Positions 1-10,000 of a DNA stretch of 21,932 nucleotides are shown here, in pieces; position 1 is the stretch's first letter; each line of letters starts with the position of its first letter. The DNA lies in NCBI GenBank assembly GCA_009602725.1, contig WELB01000064.1, positions 146,664-168,595 of the forward strand, given 5' to 3'. The position numbers were made by a program, and so were the translations under genes. The DNA comes from Spirogloea muscicola (taxonomy: Eukaryota > Streptophyta > Zygnematophyceae > Spirogloeales > Spirogloeaceae). The notes below the pieces were generated by a model. The model was not told the origin of the DNA. It made no database searches and saw only the letters and a list, made by a program, of their open reading frames with translations.

Positions 1-70
<70 letters not shown>
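1..70. repeat. Poly-A homopolymer run
   Basis: Seventy uninterrupted A residues open the window and switch abruptly to a GC-rich sequence (cttcgcggcggcgggcg). It could be the 3' tail of a retroposed element lying to the left, a simple repeat, or a contig-end artefact. Nothing to its left is visible, so these cannot be told apart. Confidence 0.9.
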
Positions 71-72
<2 letters not shown>

Positions 73-1247
73 TCGCGGCGGCGGGCGCGGCGCGAGCCGC
101 GGCGGCGGCCATGGCGGCGGCGCTGCCCTGTGGCCGCGCTGACGCAATGCCGGGGGATCAGGCTTCCTCGAGGCCCCATTTCCTTAAAGGCTCGCGAGGA
201 AACCCTTCTGCCCTGCCTCGGAGCCCCGTCGAGGATACTGCCACCCTTTAGCGCTGCTCCTGGAGGACTTTCTTTTACTTTGACGCGGAGACGCAAACTT
301 GAGCACAAGACCCGGCCGTCACCGCAACGGCGGCAGCCCTCTCGGCAGCGCTCTTCGGTTGTGACTTGTTTGGTGTGAACAGCGTGCGGTGGTGTTGACG
401 AGCCAGAGCTTTCTGCCCCCAAGCGCCGATTGGACGCCAGCTCACAGAGCGTGCGGAAGGGCGTGGCCTGCAGAGCAAGTGATATCGCAATCAATGTGCG
501 CGTCACTGTTCCAGCTACCCACATAACGAGCGGCAAGCTTAAGTGGGGGGCTCTGACTAGGGATGTCTTTGACCCTCAAGTTGCGAGTCCCCGTTCCATC
601 CAATTTTGAATGAAGTGCAGAATAGCAGGGCAGAATGTTTTGGCAGCTTGAAGATTTTGGTTATTGAATGTTTATTAGCTTTTTCCTTGGCAGGAGAAAG
701 CCAATGGCAACATGACCCAGCCACCCTATATAAGGTTTGGCCTCTCAGGTTCCTTACAATGCCTCTAGCTCTTTTTGAAGTAGATGCAGTGATTGCCTGT
801 GAGGACAGGCTGATCGCCCTGTGCACACCAAGGAGGCAAGCTGCAATGTGGCTCTTGAGTTTTGGGCTATGCGAAAGAAGTGTCTGATCGGGAAGCTTCT
901 CCTCACACACCTTAATCACGGAGTGCTCGCATGCCACATGCTAGCTCTTGCATCTAGAATACAAGGGTATCCTGGCAGTCCTTTCGGGCCACCACTGATG
1001 ACCTGCAAGAAGTAAGTCAGGCCGAGAAAGTCAAAAACGTTAAGACCGACTTTGATGAGTCAGCAAGTGGGCAATGACACTTCGGAGCATTGTAAAACGT
1101 TGGCCAGGTTGGCCTGACAATTGCCCAAACCTCTATGAGGTATGTAAGATGGGCAAGTGGTGGGAGATTGGTTCGATACTCGGACAGCAACAGACTCAGC
1201 AGTAGGAAGCAGTCTATTCGTTCCCCTCTGCCTGCCTGCGCGACAGT
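71..1247. other. Spacer, no recognisable gene
   Basis: The first ~100 bases are very GC-rich and contain an ATG at 111 in a good context (gcggccatggcgg). It opens a 46-codon frame ending at TAG 249-251 that I do not recognise. It could be a first exon, but no clear GT donor precedes its stop. From 480 to 1247 only short, unconserved frames occur on both strands. A TATA-like string (ctatataag) lies near 724-732 with no convincing start downstream. Confidence 0.4.
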
Positions 1248-1310
1248 CTAGGCGGCCTTCGTGAAATTGAGCAGCACATTCTCAAATTGACTATAGAGGT
1301 GCTGTAGGTC

Positions 1311-2461
1311 CTATGCAGCATCTTGCATCTCGCATGCAAGACATTTGATGACGGCAGCCTGCTCCTCGACGCTGAAGGTGCTGAGAATCTTGCACGTATC
1401 AGCATATAGCTCGTCCAGGCGCCTCTCTTTCATGTTCAAGTGCTTGCTGACCGAGGCTAAGGCGGACGCCCAAAGGGGGAGGAAGGATTTCCGGTTGTCG
1501 GCCTCAAGGGTCAAGCGCCCCACCGCAAGGTCCCCGAGGCAGCTCCGGAAAACGTCGTCGAATATCTTGATTGTGTACCTGTCGACCTCCTTCTTGATCA
1601 AGCCGGCTATTAAGCGAGCAATGACAGCACCTCAACGAGCTTCTGCTCAAACCCGAGGACTTGGACCTGCTGGAGCAGCCAGCCGTACTTATGAAGAAGG
1701 TATGGCTGCTTAGAGTTGTAGGAAGTTGTACATACGATCGAGCCGGCCACCCTGTGTACGGCATCAAAGAGGCCGTCTTCCACGCCGCGACAGAGGGCAT
1801 CGTCGCCCGTGCCGAGGAGGTTCTTGAGCATGGCCGTGAGGCGGGCCTCACCAGTTATTGCCCACGGCCCTATTGCCTGAGAATTATGCTCAATGCGACT
1901 CATCGCGGCTTCAGCAAGTGCCTGTATGACGCAGCGCACTGCCTTGTAGCCTGGGAGGGGTCCACCGGCGTGGCGTGCGAGCTGCTTGGAGAAGCTGGCG
2001 TCCAGAGGGATGGAGGTGGCAAGGGCCTTGAGTGCCGCCTCCTCTTCCGGGGTCCACGGAATGAGAGCCAGATACTTGGTGGCGAGGGTGACACCGTCCT
2101 GGAACAAGAGCTCGGCTGATACCAGCAGGAAGCTTAGTGCGTCAGTGAAGCTCCGCAGCGGCGCCGTCCGCGCTGGCTTGTAGTACATGGCCTCAGCGAC
2201 TGCACGGTACGCGTCAGGGCCGCCGGCGCCGCTCGCCGCCGTCATCACCACCGTCGTCACGCCGCCGCTGCCGCTGCTGCCACTGCCGGCCCACGCTGCA
2301 GAGCACCGCGCGTGAAGAAAGGCGCTCTGCTGGCACACGACGGCCTTGTGGAGGTGAAGGTCGACGGCGCTGCCGCCACCAGCGTCCGTCACTGGCAGCA
2401 GAATGTCCGCCGTGTCGCGGTCATTGCACCGTGGGCTCGCAGTGGCAGAAACCACCGCCAT
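1311..2461 (-). CDS. BTB/POZ-domain protein, reading frame broken (possible pseudogene)
   Basis: This resembles plant-type BTB/POZ proteins, which usually act as Cul3 ubiquitin-ligase adaptors; that role is inferred here. The first in-frame ATG is at 2461. The frame stays open back to a stop at 2692-2690 but has no earlier ATG. The BTB core begins with DTADILLPV, followed by the dimer-type motif AVDLHLHKAVVCQQSAF, a Ser/Gly insert, YRAVAEAMYY, LLVSAELLFQDGV and YLALIPWTPEEEAAL, the usual end of the BTB and start of a BACK-like helical part. At about 1620-1636 the frame shifts by one base: the first frame stops at the TAA at 1612-1610, and the homologous protein resumes as AVIARLIAGLIKKEVDRY and runs to TAG 1313-1311. 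A GTATGT...AAG segment of 48 bases near 1740-1690 could be a tiny in-frame intron. A strong donor (cag|gtaagc) near 2752 and a TATA-like AT-rich stretch at 2770-2785 on the same strand hint at an upstream exon. BTB identity is fairly sure; gene integrity is not. Confidence 0.65.
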
Positions 2462-2848
2462 GCTGGAAGCAAAGCCACTGTCGTCGCCGCCGCCGCCGCG
2501 GGCTGCAAATGCTGGCCTCTGCGCGTGGGGAGGGGCTGCCGACGAGCTGACGCGCAGCTGCAGGTGGGATGCCGGCAGCTGGACCTCGAGTTGCAGCCCA
2601 AAGCCGACTGCCGAGCTTGACGGCCGTAGCTTCAATGCGGCGCCGTCCTCCTCTCCTCGTCCTCGGCCTCGTCCGTAATGTGGGCGACGTCAGTGGCCGC
2701 TGGCTGGCTGCAGCGCTTGCCCCCACGGCGCATGCAGAGTGCCGCTTACCTGCGGAGGGAGTATATCAGATTTTATATTATACATGAAGGGGCACGACTG
2801 GCAGTGCGTGGCAGCCGGGCGGGCACCAGCCGGGAGCTCCGCCCAGCA

Positions 2849-2910
2849 TGCATGCACTTGGCTGGCTACCGCAGCCGCCCCCTGATCCAGCAGCCGCTCC
2901 CTTCTCGCCA
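2849..2910 (+). repeat. Retrotransposon 3'-tail motif, upstream copy
   Basis: This ~60-bp piece matches the tail that follows the endonuclease ORF at about 3869-3925, roughly three bases in four by eye. Both share atgca-ctggctggc, then cagccg, then atc-cagcagccgct-cctt. The stem GGCTG...CAGCC is at 2860-2876. A third relative lies on the minus strand at 21092-21020. I read it as the 3' end of an older element copy immediately upstream of the ORF. Confidence 0.55.
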
Positions 2911-2932
2911 GGCGCAAGCAGGGAGCTCCTAA

Positions 2933-3826
2933 ATGCAACCACTGGAGCATCTCCGGAGTCTCCTCCAAGGAGATGCTCGAGGCCAGGCTCGGCTCCTATC
3001 TGTTTCGTCTCTGGGAGCGTCTGAGTGGCTCCGCGCTTTGCCTTTGCATGCGGGCTTGCGGATGGAGAATGCTTTGTTTTGCGATGCTATGCGCCGCCGT
3101 CTTGGCTTGCCATCCCTGTGCTTGGCAGGGGTGACCCAATGTGAATGTGGGCTTATTGAGCATGATGCATTGCTCATGGGTGACCACATGCTCAGGTGTG
3201 CCAAAGGCAGTGAGCGCACGGGCTCCCACAACCTCCTACGTGACGCCATGTATGGCATCGTCAAGGAGGCGGGATATCAAGTGGCGTTGGAGAGCACTGG
3301 GGTGATGCCCATCCTCCTCCGCAATGGGGTCCCTCGGACGAGGCGTGTCGATCTGGTCGGCGTCCCCCTGGGAGGTGGCAAGCGGCTCCTCATGGACGTT
3401 GTCCTCACCGACAGCTTCCGGACGAAGGGCCCCATTACTTCTGAGACCGGCTACGCTGTGAAGGTAGCCGAACGGAAGAAGCTGCACAAGTACAAGGACC
3501 ACCCGGCGGGTGATACCTTTTACCCCCTGGCCATGGACATCCATGGGTGTTACGGGGGTCGGTGGTCCTCGTTACTTTCGCTGCTGGCCTCTCAAGCTGA
3601 CCAGCGGCGCCGGGAGCAGGGTGCTGCCCTTCCCGGTGGCTCGGTGCCTTTGGGTCTGGTGTCCTGCTACCGTATGCGACTGTCTATGTCCCTGCAGCGC
3701 TCCCAAGCGCTTGCTTTGCACCGCCGCGCTGGTCGCGCCCTTGCAGCAGCCTCTGGCTTGCGCAGCGGGGTTGCTCTTCCTCCCCTCAGCTCATCTGACT
3801 TCCTACTGCTGACACGGGGGTATTGA
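2933..3826 (+). CDS. Non-LTR retrotransposon C-terminal zinc-finger and restriction-like endonuclease (5'-truncated)
   Basis: This 297-residue frame matches the C-terminal part of RLE-type LINE polyproteins, which nick target DNA for target-primed reverse transcription. Residues 20-61 carry the family's typical lead-in (SVSSLGASEWLRALP, RRRLGLP). A zinc motif follows: C70-x-C72, GDH at 83-85, C89. Then come H99-N100, and a PD-(D/E)XK-like core with R138-V-D140 and D155-V-V, with candidate lysines at 177 and 182-183. The stretch FYPLAMDIHG (196-205) is also typical. The reverse transcriptase that should precede it is absent: TAA (2930-2932) sits directly before the ATG, and the sequence upstream is another copy's tail. 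The C-terminus RAGRALAAASG...LLLTRGY recurs as decayed copies at 5.9, 6.2 and 21.4 kb on the minus strand. The fragment is intact as an ORF but cannot be an autonomous element. The exact LINE clade is not resolved. Confidence 0.75.
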   Translation: MQPLEHLRSLLQGDARGQARLLSVSSLGASEWLRALPLHAGLRMENALFCDAMRRRLGLPSLCLAGVTQCECGLIEHDALLMGDHMLRCAKGSERTGSHNLLRDAMYGIVKEAGYQVALESTGVMPILLRNGVPRTRRVDLVGVPLGGGKRLLMDVVLTDSFRTKGPITSETGYAVKVAERKKLHKYKDHPAGDTFYPLAMDIHGCYGGRWSSLLSLLASQADQRRREQGAALPGGSVPLGLVSCYRMRLSMSLQRSQALALHRRAGRALAAASGLRSGVALPPLSSSDFLLLTRGY

Positions 3827-3932
3827 GGGCGCCCTGTCTGCCTAGCCTTTGGCTCCGTCATGAACACCTGTATGCATCTGGCTGGCATTTCACAGCCGAT
3901 TCTTTCATATCAGCAGCCGCTTCCTTAAATGG
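3827..3932 (+). repeat. 3' untranslated tail of the RLE retrotransposon
   Basis: This follows the TGA of the endonuclease ORF. The motif GGCTGGCATTTCACAGCC (3880-3897) can form a 5-bp stem (GGCTG/CAGCC). It is followed by atcagcagccgcttcctt, which matches the tail copies at 2849-2910 and 21092-21020. The sequence right after it is ggggtttgggtttgggc (3931-3947), a short G-rich repeat at the apparent element end. Confidence 0.55.
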
Positions 3933-3947
3933 GGTTTGGGTTTGGGC

Positions 3948-4369
3948 GCGCCATTCCTTCCTGAAGGGGTCGGAAGAAGCCGCCTGCTGCTGTATCGGCT
4001 GCGCAAGCCCCACTCAGAAACAACAACAAGGGGAAGAGAGCTGCGTGTATAAAATGATGGAGGGCCTGAGAGGCAAGCACATCTGAGAATTTAAGCCGCC
4101 TGCTGCTATAGCGACCCGCTCGTTAGCCGCGAGTCGGCATATAGACGAGAACGTCATCGTAATGAGAGGCAATGGATGTTAAAGGCCGGTCCGAATGCTG
4201 GACAAGATCAAGGGATTATTGTCTACAAAAGAGCGCAAACGACCCAGAAATAAAAGAGGCTCCTCTGGATGGCAATCCAGTGACCCCTATTCGATTCCGC
4301 AAGTCGGGCTACCTAGAAGCAGGGACATACTCGCCCCTCCGATCACTTATGGTAGCAGCCGAGGCACGA
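3948..4369. other. Spacer between two retroelement remnants
   Basis: No gene is supported. A 15-bp direct repeat (aagccgcctgctgct) occurs at 3977-3991 and 4093-4107, 116 bp apart. It could be a remnant of a terminal repeat or an old duplication. The long plus-strand frame crossing 4172-4855 is antisense to the copia remnant and is not taken as a gene. Confidence 0.4.
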
Positions 4370-5340
4370 CTGATAAGCTGTTCCTGCACTCTGTGGATGA
4401 TGGATGAAGTACAAGCTGCATACTCTAGTTGTCCAGAGTGCCTACTGACAGCAGATCTTGGCCGAGTGAGGTACATAGACAACGTCTTCAAGTGTGAATC
4501 GTCTAGTCTTGCCCTTGACCTTGAAAATGATATGTACCATACCCGTCTCCGTACCGACAGCAATGGTAATACTCCCACATACGACAACTCGCAGACTTCC
4601 TTCGTAGTCAATTTCTTCTACAAGTCATGTGTGAACTTGCGCCTGAGTTCAGTAGCCAAGGACTGTACTCAAGACCTTCTTGCTCTGGTCGACGGTTGTT
4701 CTTCTGGAGCATGCTTTTGGCACAGGACACTGCACCTTCCAGTGCCCAGGCTGCTGCAGTCGTTACACAAGTCTCTAACGTCCCATTATTCCGCCTGTCC
4801 TCCTCGGTCTTGGAATCCTGAACTGCGACCAACTATTATTGGTCTGGTCAACTAGCGCAACCACCTAGGCTCTCGTGCCCCTTACTCTGAAACTTGTCAC
4901 TTTATCTATTAGATAAAGGAAGCATCAAAGTACAAGGACCTTATGGAATCTACTACATCTCGCAAATAATCACAACGAATAAGCTTCATCCAAAGTGATG
5001 TTGTATAATTGGCACGAACTTTACATAGAACTCGCATCTCCCAGTCCTTTCACCCAAAGAAGGTGATGAAGGTGTCAACTATGTATCTCTCAGAGTGCTC
5101 AAAAGGATGGCTACCTGGAGATTGCCAGGGTCTATACTCATCTCAAACGCCTCGAGCTCCTCGATCACTCGCTTTAACTCCATAAGTGGTCCACAGAACA
5201 GAAAGTTCACAGAGCTAGTTCCTTCTTCCATCTTCAGTTTGAGTAGTCTCTGCTGCAAATCCAGCATCTTCTGTGAGCCAGCCAGCTCACAGTACACCAC
5301 CAATATCCCCAGGCTTCAGCTGCACTCGCTGATGGGACAG
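4370..5340 (-). mobile_element. Ty1/copia retrotransposon remnant (gag to protease), degenerate
   Basis: Minus-strand pieces, in order, match copia gag-pol. The gag segment has AAEAW, then ELAGSQKMLDLQQRLLKLKM EEGTS and MELKRVIEELEAF...LQVAILLSTLRDT (about 5330-5090). The protease segment reads PWLLNSGASSHMT (about 4660-4625), where the usual catalytic DSGAS is NSGAS. After a frameshift come VHIIFKVKGKT, FTLEDVVYVPHSAK and, after another shift, DLLSVGTLDN, the expected order after the protease. Several frameshifts, stops and the D-to-N change show it is dead. The zinc knuckle, integrase, reverse transcriptase and LTRs are not recognisable. A perfect 19-bp palindrome (9-bp arms, one-base loop) lies at 4900-4918. 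Confidence 0.75.
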
Positions 5341-5399
5341 TGCGTCTAATGATGACAACACCGAGCCACGGCAGCGACGAGTGACTGCAGTACGCCAGT

Positions 5400-5849
5400 G
5401 CTTGCGGCTGTCACGGCAACAGTGGAGCATCGGCGGCGGCGCTTGATTGTGGCAGTTTGGACTGGGCGGGGTGCGGTGCCCCTCTTCGAGCAACAGCCTA
5501 AAAGCGATAGCCGCCAGTATGAAAGTGCGCGCCCATATAGAAGAGGGTCTGGCAGAGGCCAGCCCGAAAAGAATGGACAAAATGATACTGCTCATGCTTC
5601 AGCCACTACAATGAAACAACAAATGATGACGAGAAGCAGCGCTACCAGAGGGGGCGATGACTTTAGGAAGAAGAGAGAAGTAAAAGTAAGGCAATGTCTG
5701 TGAGAGGCCAGCCCAAAAAGGAACGAACAAGGTCCAATATGGCCGGGAAGGTGCGAAAGTTGTGAAACTCAATCTCCCGTGACTTCTGCAAATAGACGCT
5801 CACTAATCTTTGGTCAACAAATGCAGATCGGAGTGACTAGGCCGAAAAG
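5400..5849 (-). repeat. RLE-element tail repeat units, minus orientation
   Basis: Two clear units of the tail consensus occur, reading on the minus strand ttttgtccattcttttcggg-ctggcc (about 5580-5552) and ccttgttcgttcctttttgg-gctggcctctcaca (about 5733-5699). The same consensus recurs at 21.0-21.7 kb. The units follow the decayed RLE C-terminus at 5850-6155, as expected for a 3' UTR. The rest of the stretch has no gene I can support. Confidence 0.6.
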
Positions 5850-6155
5850 CGTTGCCCTGTTTCATACCTGGAGGCAGCAGCCAAGGCACGACCTGCGCCA
5901 AGGAACGCTGCAGAGATGGCAGCTCCTGAGCCTAGCACCTGAGCTAGCGACCCGACGGCATTGAAGCCAGGCTGCTCGCTCTGCTGCCCTTGACAGCACG
6001 TTAAAGCTGGCCGATAAGCTACTGGAGAGGTCGAGCCAGCAGATCTCAAACGCCCCGTGGACGTCGACTGCAAGCGCGACAACCTGGTCGCCAGAGGAAG
6101 AAGTTTTCCAAGTGGGCGAGGAAAATACAGCCCTCGTAAGAAGGAACGAGGTCAA
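5850..6155 (-). pseudogene. Decayed RLE endonuclease C-terminus
   Basis: Minus-strand translation gives VVALAVDVHGAF, which lines up with FYPLAMDIHGCY of the endonuclease at 2933-3826. After a frameshift it gives GAGRALAAAS, which lines up with RAGRALAAAS near that protein's end. Only the last ~110 residues' worth remains. It is clearly non-functional and is followed in the same orientation by tail repeats. Confidence 0.65.
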
Positions 6156-6191
6156 ACATTCGGAAAATGTAGAACCGCAAAGGGTGCCTGC

Positions 6192-6240
6192 TCAGTAACC
6201 CCTAGTCAGCAGCAGCCGCAAGTGGGGAAAACCACTAAGT
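6192..6240 (-). pseudogene. Second RLE C-terminal end (LRLLLTRGY stop)
   Basis: Minus-strand reading gives LRLLLTRGY then TGA (6194-6192). This matches the very end of the intact ORF (DFLLLTRGY, TGA), and the bases after the stop (gcaggcaccctttg versus gggcgccctgtctg) are also alike. It sits just upstream, in element direction, of the other RLE fragment at 5850-6155, so the ends of two copies lie head to tail. Confidence 0.55.
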
Positions 6241-6249
6241 TCCTTTAAA

Positions 6250-7093
6250 GTATAAAGTCATTAGAAGCATTCAAAGCATAAAGTTATTTTATGAGCTCTT
6301 TGTGCCACTCGCCCCACTCACGTCCATGGCTAAGGCAGGCAACTCTCAGCTACCGTCTCCGTGCAAGAGCTGCTGTTTTCGGCTAGCCCCCAGTTTCCAC
6401 CTCATTCTCATCAGAAAATATTATCATTGTCAATTCTGACTGAGTTGCAGCTCACAGCATTAGTATCTCGTAATCTCATGCCTATGCTGATGCAAGCAAC
6501 TTCTCCAGTCCCGTGTTTGCCCTTTGCTTTAAAGATGTGAGTCGATGCCATCATGTCGCCGATTTGAGCCGTTGACACAGTCTCATAAAGATGAAGCTAG
6601 CTGTTCAACGTGCATTGTGTCTGCTTGAAGCTCAGGCCTTTGCAAAACAAAATTCCACCGTGCTATGCTACTGCACGGGCTGTATATCTGCTCAGACAAT
6701 TCTTGTAAACGGATGCTTTCTGAGAGAATTTCAGGTCAAAGCATGTGATGCCACATGGAGGGGGATAAGCTTGAGTGCGACTGTGCAACGGGTCTAGAGC
6801 CACTGCAGTGCTTTTAGAACAAGATTGCCACAACACGACCATAACATGTAGCCATCGTGCAAAAATCTTTCTAGAACTTGTACACTTGTGAGCTTCTAAG
6901 TCGCAAGATCTGCACCATATCACCCTTATGCACAATCATGCACGTCACTTGTGAAGTTGATCAGAAAAGCATGCAATATTCGATTGCCAAGAGCTAACAA
7001 TGGGTGGTAATTGGCATCCGATCAGCTACATCTTCAGCAAGTACAAATATCTCGCGGCATCCCCACTCGTGATGTATGCACATATGAGGTTTG
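6250..7093. other. Spacer downstream of CTF18, nothing recognised
   Basis: This is AT-richer than its surroundings. Near 6244-6290 a short direct repeat (aaagtataaagtcatt / aaagcataaagttatt) is visible. No conserved coding segment, RNA gene or transposon piece was recognised on either strand. It probably includes the CTF18 3' UTR, but I could not locate a clear poly(A) signal. Confidence 0.4.
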
Positions 7094-10000
7094 TCAAAGG
7101 AGGTCACGAATCAGAACAGGCCTTCTCACAGCATTCGTGAAGCCCTGCGCAATAGGATTCTCAAGGGCCACATTTACGGTCAACAGCAAGGTCTTGCAAG
7201 CCTTCATCCACGCTGTGCTGTAACTTTCACAAGTAGATACTTCTAGTCAACCTAAAGGCTGCCAAATGTGACACACAGTCAGTAGACAGTGAAAAGAAGC
7301 ATGAAGCAACACCTCTGCAAAGCCTGTATGGAATGCCACCAAGCTTCCATAATTACTACAAGCATGTCCTACAACACAGCTGGCACGTAATAGAATCGGA
7401 TGTACCTCATGATACTTGTAGAGCACTGGGAGGGCATCGCGAGCAGCCGTGTCGAAATTCGCTGAGCCCCTTCTATGTACGCCCTGCTTGTGACCAGCTC
7501 CTAAGCATCTGTTCCAAGCAGCATTGATATAGCAATACGCATTGTGCAGCAGCATCAGCAATCTTAAGGAAAGAATTCACCCCAGTAGGAGCAGCGCCTT
7601 CGCCTCCCTTGCAGGCTCCGCCTCTGCTCACTGTCTTTATATTCGTCTACTTAGCACTACTTTGGGTTGAGTACTCAGTGAGTCCATGGAAACCCTTGCA
7701 TTGTGATGCCACTGTTTGCACTGGCAAGCAAGTAAGCACAGTCTTGTACTTGCAGCCTCTGCTCTTTCAACCGCAAGTAGACAAATACTGGCACAATGCA
7801 ATACAGCAAGTTGCCTGCAGAATTCTGGGTTCCAAAGTTGGTCAGTAGGCAAGCACCCACCTGCCAAAGAAGTCAACAGAGGGCTTCTGAGCCTGGACAA
7901 ATAGTCTTGAGCTAGAGCTTTGGTGGAAAGCTGCTGCATGATACACGTGCTTGTCTTTCTTCTTATCAGCAGAAGTGCCTCCATTTGCCGGCAGCTCATT
8001 TTCCTTGTCGTGTTCACCTGTCAAAGATGATTGTGTCAGCCTCTCTGCATCTGCTTGGGCAGACGGTATATCAACAGCTGACATGTCTTGCAACACCTTG
8101 GAGTTACTTGGCAGTAGCGTCATACAACCTGACATACATGTCTAGGGTGGTGCTCTTTCCGAAGTGTAACCATACTTTTTGGTGGAAGTACCATTGGCGT
8201 TTCAGCCTTGTGCTTGTTTGCATCAATGCTCTGAAACTTTCTTGAGGCACTATCACGCCTAATTCTCTCCAACTCAACCTGCAAACAAACAAGCAGAAGA
8301 AGCAGCTAAGAAGGCATCAATATCATCACCAGTTATTCTTTTGTTAAGCTGGCATCAACTATTACGGCCTCTCCTGATGTCGTACATCAGGAGTGATAAC
8401 GAGCAGAATAGGAACGAAGAATAAAACATAAGCAACGCACAGATTTGTCTCGTACATACGAAGATAAAAATTCAAAGAGCAACAGCTTGGACATACGATT
8501 GATGAAAGAGTATCCACCTCATGTGCCAGCATCTGCCTGATTGTTGAAGAAAGAATGTTGTGCTCAGACAAAGAGCTCTATTGAGAAGTAAACATCACAA
8601 CCAGGGCAAGCTGAGTCACACTGCAAAGCGGGCTAAGCTGTTGTTTGGTAGTCAGTCAGGCAAGAAACATCTGTATATCATGCTCGCTGACACTCGATAC
8701 ACAACACATTTGTCGACATCAACACGTTCAGAGGATGGAGAAAATGAGCGGAGCTTCAGCCTTCTAGTACATAGTCAGTGTGACCACACCACATATTCAA
8801 AAGCAGAGGTGCTGCATCTTCTAGCATCTCCTGCCAAGATCTGGACGTCCAGCACGCACCTCGTAGTTGACGAGGTTACCCAGTGGGGGATCCATCTGAA
8901 GGATGAGAGACTGTTCCAAAGCCCGGGTGTCTGAATGGGTAGGAGCTTTTGCTGCTTGATAGCTAATGCCAAGTGACACCATGGTGTCTACAAGTTCATC
9001 GATGCCTTCCTTCTCTGCTTTGCTGAGAAGCTGAAGTGACACCTGCACGACAGTTCAGAAACCAAATGCAGCAACGCACAGGAAAGATGATCAGTATTAA
9101 TGACTACAGCTTGCTGCTGCTGTTCCTCTCTTTCAGTGAAAAGGGCATGTATGTGCTGTAATAGTAATATGCTGTTAGGGATAATTGACAGAAATTAGAG
9201 GCAACTCACTGGTCGAAGAGAGGGTGAGAGTATGGTCAGAAGGAAGGACACAAGATCCTGGCTGGCGCACGCAGGGCCCCAGGAGCAGAAGACCGCTGGA
9301 TTCATCTTGGACCGCCACAAGATCAGGAGCTCTTGCCTAGATGCGCGGTCTGACCTGAATCTGCAACAATGCTGATGCTTAATTAAGCATTGACAACATC
9401 ACACTTATATGACATCCTGCGAGAGACCTCGTAACCTGGGTTTGTGCAGTGATGGTTTGGCTCATTACTGAGCTGGCAGCATGACGCTCCACCAAGCAGG
9501 AACAGCATATGTCTGACATACAATGAGCCTAAAGATGACATCAACCAGTGGCACTCCAGAACGGAGCAAGCAACACTGACTTGAAATGAGCCTTGGGCCA
9601 TCTCAAGTGAGGCCGACTACTGCTGGCCACCATGCGCCTGATTGCCAGTACTGGAGCTGCCTGATAAGCTGCAGACAAGCAAGGGAGTGCCTGATGAGAA
9701 GAGGCGCTAATTTTCAGACTTAATTCATTTCCATTTGATTCAGCTCTTAGTGCTGATGCAGTGCTTCTGTATGAGTGGCTCTTGTCCTCTAGCTTGAGAA
9801 AGTAACGAGATTATTTAGGACAAGACTCCTGTCTTTTGCTTGTCATTGAGCTCAGATCCAGTTTCAATTTGATGTACCAACGCTTCAAGGACTTACTGTG
9901 CAAATGGCAATGACGTCACAGAGAATTTATCAACACCTGTACTTAGCTTGACATTCGAGCTTAGAGATGAAGTGCAACATAGTATGCCACAAGTCCAGGA

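Noticed and set aside
606-1015. Short plus-strand frames and a TATA-like ctatataag near 724
   Set aside because: The frames are short, unconserved and match no family. The TATA-like string has no supported start downstream.
1160-1195. tRNA-like string ggttcgatactcgg
   Set aside because: No matching acceptor stem, D-arm or anticodon arm can be placed around it.
1248-1313. TAG as a sense codon (non-standard genetic code)
   Set aside because: All 25 CTF18 exons, six EAF6 exons and six eIF4B-like exons translate without any internal TAG or TAA, and the eIF4B-like gene ends in TAG. Gene decay explains the BTB case better.
3931-3947. Telomere-like ggggtttgggtttgggc
   Set aside because: It has under three units and is not the common green-algal TTTAGGG. 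Kept only as a junction note.
4172-4855. 227-codon plus-strand open frame
   Set aside because: It is antisense to recognisable copia gag-protease pieces and has no motif of its own.
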